Shown: positions 19,482 to 29,387, counted from the first letter of the stretch. The stretch: 64,000 nt of DNA from Salegentibacter salegens (GCF_900142975.1 NZ_LT670848.1:1-64000), one strand, 5' to 3'. Notes: generated by a model from the sequence alone, not told the origin. Translations and numbers: made by a program.

Positions 19482-19517
19482 AAAAATCCGTTTTTCTGGA
19501 GTGAAAGACGGATTTTT
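19482..19517 (+). terminator. Terminator after the DUF2853 gene
   Basis: Arms AAAAATCCG and CGGATTTTT enclose an 18-base loop. The T-rich right arm completes a rho-independent structure 21 bases after the stop codon. Confidence 0.75.
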
Positions 19518-19548
19518 CTGTTTTATAGAGAAACCGTAAAATATAAAG

Positions 19549-19556
19549 TATCTTTG
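19549..19556 (+). promoter_or_regulatory. Promoter -7 element of cvfB
   Basis: TATCTTTG fits the Bacteroidota TAnnTTTG box and stands 19 bases before the cvfB ATG, immediately after the preceding terminator. No good -33 TTG is seen at the right distance. Confidence 0.5.
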
Positions 19557-19574
19557 CACCTCAAAATATAGATT

Positions 19575-20411
19575 ATGCTTAGAATTGGTGAAAATCATAC
19601 GCTTAATATTGTAAGGGAAACCGAGCCTGGACTTTTCTTAACAGATAATGAAGGGAATGAAGTTTTACTTCCGAATAAATATATACCCGAAACTTTTGAA
19701 ATAGGTGAAGAGATTGATGTTTTTGTTTACCTGGATCATGAAGAAAGACCAGTGTCAACTACCTTAGAACCTCTAGTGAAACTTGATGAATTTGCTTTTC
19801 TAAAATGTGTAGAAACCACTGAATTTGGTGCTTTTTTAGATTGGGGACTTGAAAAACACTTATTTGTTCCGTTTAAGGAGCAGGCTTACCCTATGAAAAA
19901 GGGCGGACGCTATCTTATTTTTTGCTATTTAGATGAAGAAACCGATCGTTTGGTAGGTTCAAGCAAAGTACATGCATTTTTGGATAATTCTGAATTAACC
20001 ATAGCGCCTTTTGAAGAGGTAGATCTTATAATTAGCAATAAAAGTGATTTAGGTTACAATGTAATTATTAATCAGCTGCATTTAGGTTTGATCTATCACG
20101 ACGATGTTTTCCAGGAAATAAATGTTGGTGATGAAATGCGCGGATTTATCACTAAAACCCGTCCCGATGGCAAAATTGATGTTAGCCTGCAAAGACCAGG
20201 TTACAGAAGTATTGAACCAAATGCTGAGTTAATCCTTGATAAATTAAAGAGAAACGAAGGTTATCTAAACCTTACCGATAAATCTTCTCCCGAAGCTATT
20301 CACAGTCAGTTAGGAATTAGCAAAAAGAGCTTTAAGCGTGCCGCAGGGAATCTTTATAAACAAAGAAAAATAGATATTAAAGACGACGGTATTTATCTTA
20401 AAGAAGATTAG
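19575..20411 (+). CDS. CvfB-type S1-like RNA-binding regulatory protein
   Basis: A 278-residue protein of the CvfB family: tandem S1-like OB domains (LNIVRETEPGLFLTDNEG; FAFLKCVETTEFGAFLDWGLEKHLFVPF; IITKTRPDGKIDVSLQR region) followed by a winged-helix C-terminus (HSQLGISKKSFKRAAGNLYK). CvfB proteins bind RNA and affect expression of virulence or surface genes in Firmicutes; the role in Bacteroidota is unknown. It overlaps the 3' end of the convergent hypothetical gene by four bases. Confidence 0.88.
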   Translation: MLRIGENHTLNIVRETEPGLFLTDNEGNEVLLPNKYIPETFEIGEEIDVFVYLDHEERPVSTTLEPLVKLDEFAFLKCVETTEFGAFLDWGLEKHLFVPFKEQAYPMKKGGRYLIFCYLDEETDRLVGSSKVHAFLDNSELTIAPFEEVDLIISNKSDLGYNVIINQLHLGLIYHDDVFQEINVGDEMRGFITKTRPDGKIDVSLQRPGYRSIEPNAELILDKLKRNEGYLNLTDKSSPEAIHSQLGISKKSFKRAAGNLYKQRKIDIKDDGIYLKED

Positions 20412-20899
20412 TAAAAGTAGCTCCCTCTTGGCGAGTAATATTGTGAGCCGTAATACATTCTTCGCTGGGTTTGCCTGTGAAGGGCGTTTTGATAAATTCG
20501 CTGGTTTTGGTAATAAGGATTCGAATTCAGGGCATCATTGTAAACTTCGTCATTATCCCTAAGTCGGTAATTATTAGAAATTTCGAAAGCTTTTTTCTTT
20601 TGCGTGGTTGTAGGTAAAGGACTTCCAATATCTACGGTGCGTTTTTTCATATTACGCTGCTGTTCCAGGATTCCAACCATATCTACGCTAGAACGTTTGT
20701 TTTCATCTACATTTATAAATTCACCGCTGGGAAGATCAAAATCTCCTTTAAAGAATTGTTGTCCAAAACTAAGATCGCTCCAGGAAGGTTCTATACTGTA
20801 GTTGCTAATTTCAAAATCGGCAATATCCCAGTATTCCTGGGCAGAAACTGAAGTTATGCTGAATAAAAACAGACTTAGAAATAGGAAGCGAAATTTCAT
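20408..20899 (-). CDS. Exported hypothetical protein
   Basis: A 163-residue protein with a clear signal peptide (MKFRFLFLSLFLFSITSVSAQ, cleavage after SVSA). The mature part is rich in Asn, Tyr, Arg and Gln, and ends in a low-complexity tail (YYGSQYYSPRGSYFY). No family recognised. It is probably periplasmic or surface located. It is transcribed against cvfB and menB and so interrupts the menaquinone group. Confidence 0.7.
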   Translation of the reverse strand: MKFRFLFLSLFLFSITSVSAQEYWDIADFEISNYSIEPSWSDLSFGQQFFKGDFDLPSGEFINVDENKRSSVDMVGILEQQRNMKKRTVDIGSPLPTTTQKKKAFEISNNYRLRDNDEVYNDALNSNPYYQNQRIYQNALHRQTQRRMYYGSQYYSPRGSYFY

Positions 20900-21005
20900 T
20901 TTCAGGGCTTTTGTCTTTAATATAGCAAAAACAATGCAAATCTAATTGCACAGCAAAGATATTAAGATAAATTGAAAAGCTTATTTTTGAATAAAATAAA
21001 GACCT

Positions 21006-21845
21006 ATGAGTGAAATCAACTGGAAAACTGTAAAAGAATACGAAGATATAACTTATAAAAAATCGGGTGGCGTGGCGCGAATTGCTTTTAACCGTCCCGA
21101 TGTTCGCAATGCGTTTAGACCTAAAACTACTTCAGAGCTGTTAGATGCCTTTCATAATGCACACGAAGATACTGAAATTGGCTGCGTTTTACTTTCGGCC
21201 GAGGGCCCATCATCAAAAGACGGGAAATGGGCGTTTTGTAGCGGTGGCGATCAAAAAGCACGTGGACACCAGGGTTACGTAGGTGAAGATGGCTACCATA
21301 GATTAAATATTTTGGAAGTTCAGCGGTTAATACGGTTTATGCCAAAGGCTGTAATTTGTGTAGTTCCCGGCTGGGCAGTAGGAGGTGGGCATAGTTTGCA
21401 CGTAGTTTGCGATTTAACACTTGCCAGTAAAGAACACGCTATTTTTAAACAAACCGATGCCGATGTAACTAGTTTTGATGCCGGTTATGGTTCAGCTTAT
21501 TTGGCGAAAATGGTAGGGCAGAAGAAGGCACGGGAAATCTTTTTCCTCGGAAGAAATTATTCTGCGCAAGAAGCTTATGAAATGGGAATGGTGAACGCGG
21601 TAATTCCGCACGATGAGCTGGAAGATACTGCTTATGAATGGGCACAGGAAATTATGGCAAAATCGCCAACTTCTATAAAGATGCTGAAATTCGCCATGAA
21701 CATGACCGATGACGGAATGGTTGGCCAGCAAGTGTTTGCAGGAGAAGTTACCCGACTTGCTTATATGACAGATGAAGCAAAAGAAGGCCGTGATGCTTTT
21801 CTGGAAAAAAGAAAACCTAATTTTGATAAAAAATGGATTCCATAG
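21006..21845 (+). CDS. menB: 1,4-dihydroxy-2-naphthoyl-CoA synthase MenB
   Basis: A 279-residue crotonase-fold enzyme that closes the naphthoate ring. Landmarks are VARIAFNRPDVRNAFRP, the FCSGGDQKARGHQGYV oxyanion-hole loop, VPGWAVGGGHSLHVVCDL, DADVTSFDAGYGSAYLAK and the terminal REGRDAF-type KEGRDAFLEKRKPNF. Its product, DHNA-CoA, is the substrate of the thioesterase whose remnant lies before menF. The stop overlaps the next gene by 13 bases, suggesting coupled translation with the PH-domain proteins. Confidence 0.97.
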   Translation: MSEINWKTVKEYEDITYKKSGGVARIAFNRPDVRNAFRPKTTSELLDAFHNAHEDTEIGCVLLSAEGPSSKDGKWAFCSGGDQKARGHQGYVGEDGYHRLNILEVQRLIRFMPKAVICVVPGWAVGGGHSLHVVCDLTLASKEHAIFKQTDADVTSFDAGYGSAYLAKMVGQKKAREIFFLGRNYSAQEAYEMGMVNAVIPHDELEDTAYEWAQEIMAKSPTSIKMLKFAMNMTDDGMVGQQVFAGEVTRLAYMTDEAKEGRDAFLEKRKPNFDKKWIP

Positions 21846-22360
21846 CCAAAGATTTTAGTAACGAACAAATAGATTTAGCTTCCCTGCCCAAATATGAGTC
21901 GGTAGCGTTTTCTTCAGTTTCGTCTAAATATCTTATAAAAATGAATATTCAGACGGGCATTTTTATGCTCGTGCTTACTGTGGCGCTTGGTGTTTTTTGG
22001 TTTTTTCAGCTAAATTATATTCAATCGGGAATTATTTTTGCCTTTGTATTAATCGCTTTTATATTTAGATTTTGGAATAATTATAAGCTGCTTCAAAGTT
22101 TGGGTTATGCTATAAGGGAAAGAGATATTATTTATAGAAGAGGATTTATTTTTAGTAAAACAACGGTAATTCCGTTTAATAGGGTACAGCACGCTTCAAT
22201 TTCAAGAGGGATTTGGGATAAGATTTTAGGAATTTCCAGCCTTAATATTTTTACTGCCGGTGGAGGAGGAAGTGATATTACTATTCCCGGTTTAGATCCC
22301 GAAATGGCTGTTCAATTAAAAGAGGCAATTGCGGTTAAGATTTCTGAAGATGAATCCTGA
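21833..22360 (+). CDS. PH-domain membrane protein (YdbS-like)
   Basis: 175 residues with two adjacent transmembrane helices near residues 40-85 followed by a bacterial PH (bPH2) domain (GYAIRERDIIYRRGFIF, IPFNRVQHASISRGIWDKILGISSLNIFTAGG). This is the YdbS architecture. YdbS/YdbT pairs in Bacillus affect sensitivity to antimicrobials; the molecular role is unknown. It overlaps menB upstream and the larger paralogue downstream, so the three form one operon. Confidence 0.82.
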   Translation: MDSIAKDFSNEQIDLASLPKYESVAFSSVSSKYLIKMNIQTGIFMLVLTVALGVFWFFQLNYIQSGIIFAFVLIAFIFRFWNNYKLLQSLGYAIRERDIIYRRGFIFSKTTVIPFNRVQHASISRGIWDKILGISSLNIFTAGGGGSDITIPGLDPEMAVQLKEAIAVKISEDES

Positions 22361-23870
22361 AGCCTACAGTAACGCCCAGCGCCAATCTATAGCCGGAATC
22401 CTTCTTATATTTATTTCAAGCCTCTATAAATTATTTAGAACTTTTTGGGCGGTTGGTGCCTATTTGTTAGTTAGCGGCCCCAGTAGAAATACTTTAATTT
22501 ATATTGGTTTGGGTTTGCTTTTTATTGGGATTCTAACCTTTATTTATAGCTACCTGTACTATCGCAAATTTGTTTTTTATATAGATTATAAACGGGAGGA
22601 ATTTGTGTTGGAAAAAGGAATTTTTTCTACCGAAAATACTGCGATTCCTTTTGATAAAATTCAGCAGGTTTATTTTAAACGTTCTATTCTGCAACGAATA
22701 ATCAAGGTGTACAGCCTGATAATTGATACCGCTGGAAGCAATCTAAAAGAGGTTGAAATTAAAGCTATATCTGGCGAAGATGCTAATAAGCTTTCAAAAA
22801 TTCTATTAAAAGCGAAAGCTAAAAATACCGAAGAAAATTCAATAGAAGAATCTTTAGAAACTGAGGATAATAACGAGGTTTTTTGGACTCATAAGGTAGG
22901 ATTTCTCACGCTTCTTAAAATTGGGATAAGCACTAATTATCTTCGCGGGCTTTCGTTGGTTTTTGCATTTGTAATGACTATTTATAATAGAGTAAACACC
23001 TATTTTAAAGATCGGGTAGAAGATGTTGAAGTTTATTTTGATCAGTTTTCTGGGGTCTTGCAATCTATCGGGTTCTTAGCACTGCTTTTTGTGCTTCTCT
23101 TACTTTTAAGTATAAGTATTACAATTATTGAAGTATTTATTAAGTATTATGGCTTAACAATTCAGCAGAATAAGGATAAAATGGAGGTAGAAATGGGGTT
23201 AAAAACCAATACCAAGGTTTCCCTTCAACCAAGACGGCTTCAATTGATGAGAATTAAAACCAACCCGGTTCAAAAGCGGTTCAATCTTTATGAAGCCCAA
23301 ATTTCCTTATCCAGCAGCGAAAATGAACTTCAAAAAAATAAAATAAAGATTCCCGGCCTGGGAAAAGAGATCGTAAAAAAGATAAAGTATTTTTTATATC
23401 CAGAATCTTCTAAATCTAGTTTCAGCACGACCTTTAGACCAGATAAATTATTATTATTCAGAAAAATTTCATTGGCAGTATTGCCGGTATTGATATTTCT
23501 CGCACTCTGGTATTTTACAGATTTTATAAGACTAAAATTATGGGCTGTTTTAGCCGTAGCAAGTTTATATATGCTTGCCGCTTTATCTTTACAAATTCTT
23601 GCCTTTAGAGCTAGAAAACTTATAATTACCGAAGAATTTCTTCAGAAAAAAACTGGCTTTTGGAATAAAACCGAAGAAACCCTGGAATTATTTAAAATCC
23701 AATCTATAAGTGTAAAGCAACCTATTTGGTATAAAAGAAAAAACCTCGTGAATGTAGTTTTCCATACCGCCGGGGGTGATTTAAACTTTTATGCTGTGAA
23801 TAGAGATATTTTGCAATACGTAAATTATGTGTTGTATAAGGCAGAGGTTAGTTCAAAAAACTGGATGTAA
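22350..23870 (+). CDS. PH-domain membrane protein with repeated bPH2 domains (YdbT-like)
   Basis: 506 residues. The ATG at 22350 (MNPEAYSNAQRQSIAGILL) is chosen; it overlaps the previous gene by 11 bases. Several pairs of transmembrane helices alternate with bPH2 domains (EFVLEKGIFSTENTAIPFDKIQQVYFKRS; QNKDKMEVEMGLKTNTKVSL; ITEEFLQKKTGFWNKTEETL), the YdbT layout. It probably forms a complex with the preceding protein in the inner membrane. A strong terminator follows. Confidence 0.82.
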   Translation: MNPEAYSNAQRQSIAGILLIFISSLYKLFRTFWAVGAYLLVSGPSRNTLIYIGLGLLFIGILTFIYSYLYYRKFVFYIDYKREEFVLEKGIFSTENTAIPFDKIQQVYFKRSILQRIIKVYSLIIDTAGSNLKEVEIKAISGEDANKLSKILLKAKAKNTEENSIEESLETEDNNEVFWTHKVGFLTLLKIGISTNYLRGLSLVFAFVMTIYNRVNTYFKDRVEDVEVYFDQFSGVLQSIGFLALLFVLLLLLSISITIIEVFIKYYGLTIQQNKDKMEVEMGLKTNTKVSLQPRRLQLMRIKTNPVQKRFNLYEAQISLSSSENELQKNKIKIPGLGKEIVKKIKYFLYPESSKSSFSTTFRPDKLLLFRKISLAVLPVLIFLALWYFTDFIRLKLWAVLAVASLYMLAALSLQILAFRARKLIITEEFLQKKTGFWNKTEETLELFKIQSISVKQPIWYKRKNLVNVVFHTAGGDLNFYAVNRDILQYVNYVLYKAEVSSKNWM

Positions 23871-23910
23871 GAAGTGTTGAATTTGTTACTCGCAAGAAGT
23901 TAAAATAAAA

Positions 23911-23944
23911 AAAATCCCCAATCTAAAACTAGATTGGGGATTTT
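23911..23944. terminator. Bidirectional terminator between the PH-domain operon and the E1 gene
   Basis: Fifteen-base perfect arms (AAAATCCCCAATCTA and its complement) enclose a four-base AAAC loop. A and T runs on both sides allow termination of both convergent genes. Confidence 0.9.
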
Positions 23945-23966
23945 CACTTTAAACAATTAACAAGAT

Positions 23967-26369
23967 TTATCGTATCGCCGGATATTCCTCTGGATTTACC
24001 TCGTTGAAAATTGAATAAACCTTTTCAAAAATATCTTCTGCTGAAGGTTTACTAAAATAATCTCCATCGGTTCCATAAGCCGGGCGATGTTCCTTAGCGG
24101 TTAGTGTTTGCGGTTTGCTGTCCAGGTATCTCCAGGCGTTTTGCTCGTTTAAAACCTTATCTAAAATATAGGCTGAGGCTCCTCCCGGAACATCCTCGTC
24201 TATAACCAGAAGTCTGTTAGTTTTTTCTACGCTTTTTACAATGTCGTGATCCAAATCAAAAGGAAGTAGAGATTGAATATCTATTACTTCAGCATTAATA
24301 CCATATTCACTTAATTCTTCAGCCGTTTGAGTTACAATTCTTAAGGTAGAGCCATAAGAAACTAAGGTAATATCGCTTCCTTCTCTAATGGTTTCTACTT
24401 TGCCAATTGGCGTTCTAAGATCGGCTAAGTTACTCGGTTTTTTTTCTTTTAAACGGTACCCGTTTAAGCACTCCACCAATAGCGCAGGAGTATCCTGTTT
24501 TAAAAGAGTATTATAAAAACCTGCTGCTTTGGTCATATTTCTTGGTACCAGAACATACATTCCGCGTACCAGGTTTAGAATTCCTCCCATTTGGGAACCA
24601 CTATGCCAAATTCCTTCTAAGCGATGGCCACGGGTTCTTATAATTAGCGGAGCTTTTTGTTTTCCTTTGGTTCGGTATTGTAAGGTAGCAAGATCGTCAC
24701 TCATCCCCTGTATAGCATACATAACGTAATCCAGGTATTGAATTTCAGCAATAGGCCTTAGACCTCGCATTGCCATTCCAATTCCCTGGCCGAGGATCGT
24801 GGCCTCGCGAATACCAACATCGGCAACGCGTAGTTTTCCGTATTTTTTCTGAAGACCTTCCAGTCCCTGGTTTACATCACCAATCTCACCGGTATCTTCA
24901 CCAAAGATGAGGGTTTCAGGGATATTGCCAAAAATCTGGTCAAAGTTATCACGCAGAATAATTCTTCCATCAACTTCAGCTGAATCTTCATCATATTCCG
25001 GTAAAACTTCAGTTTGAATCCCGTTAGATTCAATATACAAATGGCTGTTATAATCATTAGCCATATCTTTTTCAAATTCCTTAAGCCAATTCAGTAATTG
25101 GGATTTTTCTTCAGAATTTTCTTTTCTAATTGCCCTTAAAGTCTTTCTTGCTGCAACCGCAAGATCTTTTTTAAGCGGTTCTTTATTAGCGTTAAGATCT
25201 TTAGCAAGTTTAACTACTGTATCTTTTTTCTCGGTATTTTTTGCCAGTTTAGAAAGTACAACGAGTAATTCTTTTTGTTTGGCTTTGGTGGGTTCAGCAT
25301 ACTTATTCCACGCTTTTTTCTTGCCTTCTCTTACCTCGCGTTTTATTTCTTTTTCAATATTTTGCAGCTCTTCATCTGTGCTAATATTGTTCTCTAAAAT
25401 CCATTTTCTAAACTTTACATTACAATCGTATTCACGTTCCCAGGACAAACGTTGCTCATTTTTGTATCGCTCATGAGAACCGGAAGTAGAGTGCCCTTGT
25501 GGTTGTGTTAGTTCTACCACGTGAATAAGAACCGGACAATGTTCTCTTCGTGCTATTTTTTCAGCCTTTTCGTAGGCTTCAATTAGCGCTACATAATCCC
25601 AGCCATTAACCACGATAATCTCGTAGCCTTTATTTTCTTCATCTCTTTGGAAACCTTTTACGATTTCAGAAATATTTTCTTTTGTAGTTTGATGTTTGGC
25701 GTGTACCGAAATCCCATATTCGTCGTCCCATACGCTTAAAACCATAGGCACCTGCATTACGCCTGCAGCGTTCAGGGTTTCCCAAAAATGGCCTTCGCTG
25801 GTACTGGCATTTCCAATAGTTCCCCAGGCGATTTCATTTCCGTTTTCTGAAAATTTCTCGGCAGGTAAACCTTCTACGTTTCTATAAATTTTTGAAGCCT
25901 GGGCAAGGCCTAAAAGTCTTGGCATTTGGCCGGCTGTTGGGGAGATATCGGCACTGGAATTTTTTTGGTCTATCAAGTTTTTCCAGCTGCCGTCGTCATT
26001 AAGACTGTGGGTGGTAAAGTGGCCTCCCATTTGTCTTCCGCCAGACATTGGTTCGTTTTCCAGGTTAGAATCGGCATACAAACCGGAAAAGAATTGTTCT
26101 ATGCTAAATTGATTAATGGCCATCATAAAAGTTTGGTCACGGTAGTAACCAGATCTAAAATCACCATTTTTAAAAGCTTTTGCCATAGCAAGCTGTGGCA
26201 CTTCTTTTCCATCGCCAAAGATTCCGAATTTAGCTTTTCCGGTAAGCACTTCGCGTCTACCCAAAAGGCTACATTCCCGGCTGGTAACGGCTATTTTAAA
26301 ATCTGCCAGCACCTCGGTCTTGAAATCCTCAAATGAAATTGAATCTTTAGTTTTTGTTTCGCTTTGCAT
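23967..26369 (-). CDS. Fused alpha/beta E1 component of a branched-chain 2-oxoacid dehydrogenase
   Basis: An 800-residue thiamine-diphosphate enzyme in which the E1-alpha and E1-beta chains, usually separate, are one polypeptide. The alpha half (to about residue 400) has the cofactor motif region IGNASTSEGHFWETLNAAGV with DDEYGISVHAKHQT. A linker follows. The beta half (from about 460) has EDTGEIGDVNQGLEGL, VGIREATILGQGIGMAMRG, GMSDDLATLQYR and VIDIQSLLPFD. It would decarboxylate branched-chain 2-oxoacids and pass the acyl group to E2. E2 and E3 are not in this window. Fused forms like this are common in Bacteroidota. The exact substrate is not fixed by sequence. Confidence 0.9.
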   Translation of the reverse strand: MQSETKTKDSISFEDFKTEVLADFKIAVTSRECSLLGRREVLTGKAKFGIFGDGKEVPQLAMAKAFKNGDFRSGYYRDQTFMMAINQFSIEQFFSGLYADSNLENEPMSGGRQMGGHFTTHSLNDDGSWKNLIDQKNSSADISPTAGQMPRLLGLAQASKIYRNVEGLPAEKFSENGNEIAWGTIGNASTSEGHFWETLNAAGVMQVPMVLSVWDDEYGISVHAKHQTTKENISEIVKGFQRDEENKGYEIIVVNGWDYVALIEAYEKAEKIARREHCPVLIHVVELTQPQGHSTSGSHERYKNEQRLSWEREYDCNVKFRKWILENNISTDEELQNIEKEIKREVREGKKKAWNKYAEPTKAKQKELLVVLSKLAKNTEKKDTVVKLAKDLNANKEPLKKDLAVAARKTLRAIRKENSEEKSQLLNWLKEFEKDMANDYNSHLYIESNGIQTEVLPEYDEDSAEVDGRIILRDNFDQIFGNIPETLIFGEDTGEIGDVNQGLEGLQKKYGKLRVADVGIREATILGQGIGMAMRGLRPIAEIQYLDYVMYAIQGMSDDLATLQYRTKGKQKAPLIIRTRGHRLEGIWHSGSQMGGILNLVRGMYVLVPRNMTKAAGFYNTLLKQDTPALLVECLNGYRLKEKKPSNLADLRTPIGKVETIREGSDITLVSYGSTLRIVTQTAEELSEYGINAEVIDIQSLLPFDLDHDIVKSVEKTNRLLVIDEDVPGGASAYILDKVLNEQNAWRYLDSKPQTLTAKEHRPAYGTDGDYFSKPSAEDIFEKVYSIFNEVNPEEYPAIR

Positions 26370-26391
26370 GAACGTAATTTATGAATAATAA

Positions 26392-26422
26392 CAAATGTAA
26401 CGAAAACTTAGATTGTACACAA
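26392..26422 (-). promoter_or_regulatory. Promoter of the E1 dehydrogenase gene
   Basis: On the minus strand, TTG and TACATTTG are separated by 20 bases, matching the Bacteroidota -33/-7 consensus. The -7 box ends 22 bases before the start codon, giving a short leader. Confidence 0.65.
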
Positions 26423-26573
26423 TTCATTAAAATCAAAATATTTTAAGAAAAGTGTATTTTAAAAGATTTTTATTGTATTTACTGAAAAGAAATATAGAAT
26501 TTAATAGTAAATACTGATTAAAATGTAATTCAATTGAAGATTGCTAAGAATTACCTAAGCATTTAAATCTTTG

Positions 26574-29387
26574 TTAATACCAGCGGCGGGTAAACAACCT
26601 GATTAATGTGTTTAGATCTAAAGAAACAATAAACCTTATTTTCTGGTCGTAATTTTCCTGAGCTACTTCCCAGCCTAAATTAGAATAAACAGGAAAGAAA
26701 ACTTCAAAATAATCGTCTACTAAACTTAAACGAACGCCAGAATCGTATAAAAACCGTGCATTTTGATGCTGATTTTTCACCAAACCTACATCACCATATA
26801 TAAAAAACCATTTATAGAGGTTAGTACTGGCATTTAAAGTGGTTAGCCATTGGTTAGCATATTCGGGTTGTAATTGGGATTTAAACCCACCTTCTGCCAC
26901 AATAATTTGCTGACTGAATAAACCTGAACCCTGGCTTCTTCCGTAGTAATTATAATCAAAAAGATAATCGGTAGGGCGATCTAAAGCAAAACTGAAATAA
27001 TTGGTTTCCATATCATCGCTATACAAAAATGTACCGGTAAAGAAGCGTAGATTGATTTGACGATTATTTCTAAACAATTTTCGATATTCCAGGCTCATGG
27101 AAATTTTACTGAATTTTTCTGCCAGTTGAAAATCAAAAGAAGCGCTATAATAATCTACCAAATGGGGCTTGCTGTATCTATAATTAATGTTGAAAACATT
27201 ATAGTTAGGTTCATCTAATGTTTTATCTGGATCGCTATCCCGCCTTACATTTACATTTCTTATCAATAAATTTTGACGCTCATTATCACGCAAATATTTA
27301 TCTCTGAAAGAAAAATTTAAAAACGGCGTGTATTTTTCATAGAATAGATTGTAACCATACGAATAGCGCGTTCCTCCCAGGCCGTAAGAGATTTTGTAGA
27401 GTTCTTTATTTTCAAACTGGTGGGTATTGCTAAGAGATGCCGAGCCAACTATGGTTTCACTATTAAAACCATATTTGGGTGAAATATTAAAATTGAAGGT
27501 TTTTGAAAGAACCGTTTTATTATACAATTTGGGCCCAATAGAAATACCATCGTACAAGTTATAATTGAATTCTGGCATAAAAAATAGTTGGTTATACCTG
27601 GGGTCTTCTATATCCTGCAGTAATCTAAACTGAAGGGGTTTATTAAAAAGTTTTGTAACCGCTTTATAATTGTCCCGTTGGTTGAATTCAGGGATTTTTT
27701 GTTCATAGTTTAATGCGAGCCTGTCTACATCCTGCCGGGCAATTTCTATTGTTTTGGTCTTGTCTATATTTTCTACCCATTTTTTAAAGATTATTTCTCC
27801 GTCCTTTAAGCCATATAGAGACACGGGGAAATCGGTTTTTCTTTTGTTTTTAATGGTAACCCGTAACGAATCTTTTGTTTTATATAATCTTTGAATGGTA
27901 AAATCTATTTTTTTATTTGAGTCTACATAGTCCTGGAAAAACCAGGAAATATCTTTATTGGCGTGGCTTTTTAAAGTTTGTTCAAAAGCTTCTGCCGTGG
28001 TGGGTTGTATTTTATTTTCCTGGTAGAACTCTTTAACTGCATTTTTCACCTTATCGTTCCCGAGGTAATCTTCAAGATATTTAAGGCCCACCCCGGCTTT
28101 ATAGGCATTAGCAATATTTTTATTGAACTTAACCAGGGAATCCTGAGCGGCCGTAAGGGGCTGGTCTAAATTCATTCGTGCCATATTCATATAAAGAAAC
28201 TGGTACTGGTCGTTAAATTCCAGGTCTGCAGCGTGAAACCATCGTATACCAATAATATTGCTGAGATTTCCTAAGAGTTTCATTTTAGGATAATACTCAT
28301 TTACATAATCTATCATTAAAGAAACCAGAATAGCATCGTGAACCCACTGTTCTTTACGCGGATTAATATGCACTGAATTTTTCAGCAGGTAATTGGTGAT
28401 AGTTTTAAACTGCTTGATATCATATTGAAAACCATCTGGAAAAGGACGAATAAAACCCGGTAATTGGTTTAAACCATAAATAGGACTATTTAAATAATCG
28501 TCACGGGTTACAAAAATGTTTTTATGGGGGTATTCACCAAGCCTGTTGTTGTAGTATTTTATAATACGATCTAACAGAATTCTTTTAATTTCTGGCTGGA
28601 GTTCGTCGTCATCTACGTTTGTGAAGACTTCGTGAGCTTCAGTTCTAATAGACTCAAAAATAAAAGAATTGGTAAGATATAATTTAGTGTCTAATTGATC
28701 TTTACCTGAAAGCTTAACTGTTTTAGAACCGTTACTCGTTCTAACACTTTCAAAATCCAGGGCCGATCCCACGTAATATTTAGGGGGAGTGGTGAGGGTT
28801 ATTTCAACATCATGCATTGCATTATATTGATCGCCTAAATCTTTATGGCTATAAACTTCCCAATTACCATTTTTATAAACGCCGGGAGTAATATACCAAT
28901 ACCGTAGTTTGTAATTATTATTTGAATCTACCCCGTAACGTGTAAATTTATCTATTGGAACTTTTACCTCGTAATCTAAGTTTATAGTGATGCTTTTACC
29001 AGGAAGCAAAGGGTTGTAAAGATTAACTCTAATAAGATCCTGGGCCTGGTTTGGGCGTTCCCAAATAAGGGATTCGTTTTCGGTATTGGTGAGTTTATTA
29101 ATGTAGGTAGCGCCTCGTTCTTCATTTTTGGCAAATCTAAAGCGCCTTGCAAATTCTTCGGCAAAACGTTTTGCCAGGGGAGTGTCTTTTGCACTAAAAG
29201 CATTTGCCCAATCATTAAGGTAGATTTGGGTAAGGGTATCGTTACTGGAGTTGGTATAAACCAATTCCTGTTCTATGGTAAAAGTGTGTGTACTATCGTT
29301 TAAGTGAGCATTTAAGGAGATGGAGTTTTGCGTAAAACCCCATCCAATTCCCACAAAAAAAAATAAATAAAACAGATAAAATCTCAA
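26574..29387 (-). CDS. M1-peptidase-like protein fused to an outer-membrane beta-barrel, zinc motif absent
   Basis: 937 residues with a signal peptide. Residues 20-500 follow the plan of M1 aminopeptidases: a beta-rich N-terminal domain (DVEITLTTPPKYYVGSALDF) and a helical part with FFQDYVDSNKKIDFTIQ. The HEXXH zinc site is not present anywhere. The region where it would fall reads RKEQWVHDAILVSLMIDYVN, without the paired His. From about residue 590 to the end the sequence is a chain of alternating aromatic strands (LYDGISIGPKLYNK, KYGFNSETIVGSASL, YYSASFDFQLAEK) ending in TRRWY, consistent with an outer-membrane barrel. It is probably a non-catalytic binding or assembly factor. Confidence 0.7.
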   Translation of the reverse strand: MRFYLFYLFFFVGIGWGFTQNSISLNAHLNDSTHTFTIEQELVYTNSSNDTLTQIYLNDWANAFSAKDTPLAKRFAEEFARRFRFAKNEERGATYINKLTNTENESLIWERPNQAQDLIRVNLYNPLLPGKSITINLDYEVKVPIDKFTRYGVDSNNNYKLRYWYITPGVYKNGNWEVYSHKDLGDQYNAMHDVEITLTTPPKYYVGSALDFESVRTSNGSKTVKLSGKDQLDTKLYLTNSFIFESIRTEAHEVFTNVDDDELQPEIKRILLDRIIKYYNNRLGEYPHKNIFVTRDDYLNSPIYGLNQLPGFIRPFPDGFQYDIKQFKTITNYLLKNSVHINPRKEQWVHDAILVSLMIDYVNEYYPKMKLLGNLSNIIGIRWFHAADLEFNDQYQFLYMNMARMNLDQPLTAAQDSLVKFNKNIANAYKAGVGLKYLEDYLGNDKVKNAVKEFYQENKIQPTTAEAFEQTLKSHANKDISWFFQDYVDSNKKIDFTIQRLYKTKDSLRVTIKNKRKTDFPVSLYGLKDGEIIFKKWVENIDKTKTIEIARQDVDRLALNYEQKIPEFNQRDNYKAVTKLFNKPLQFRLLQDIEDPRYNQLFFMPEFNYNLYDGISIGPKLYNKTVLSKTFNFNISPKYGFNSETIVGSASLSNTHQFENKELYKISYGLGGTRYSYGYNLFYEKYTPFLNFSFRDKYLRDNERQNLLIRNVNVRRDSDPDKTLDEPNYNVFNINYRYSKPHLVDYYSASFDFQLAEKFSKISMSLEYRKLFRNNRQINLRFFTGTFLYSDDMETNYFSFALDRPTDYLFDYNYYGRSQGSGLFSQQIIVAEGGFKSQLQPEYANQWLTTLNASTNLYKWFFIYGDVGLVKNQHQNARFLYDSGVRLSLVDDYFEVFFPVYSNLGWEVAQENYDQKIRFIVSLDLNTLIRLFTRRWY

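Noticed and set aside
25926..26336. Open frame of 136 codons on the plus strand inside the E1 dehydrogenase gene
   Set aside because: It is antisense to conserved E1-alpha sequence and has no plausible family or promoter.
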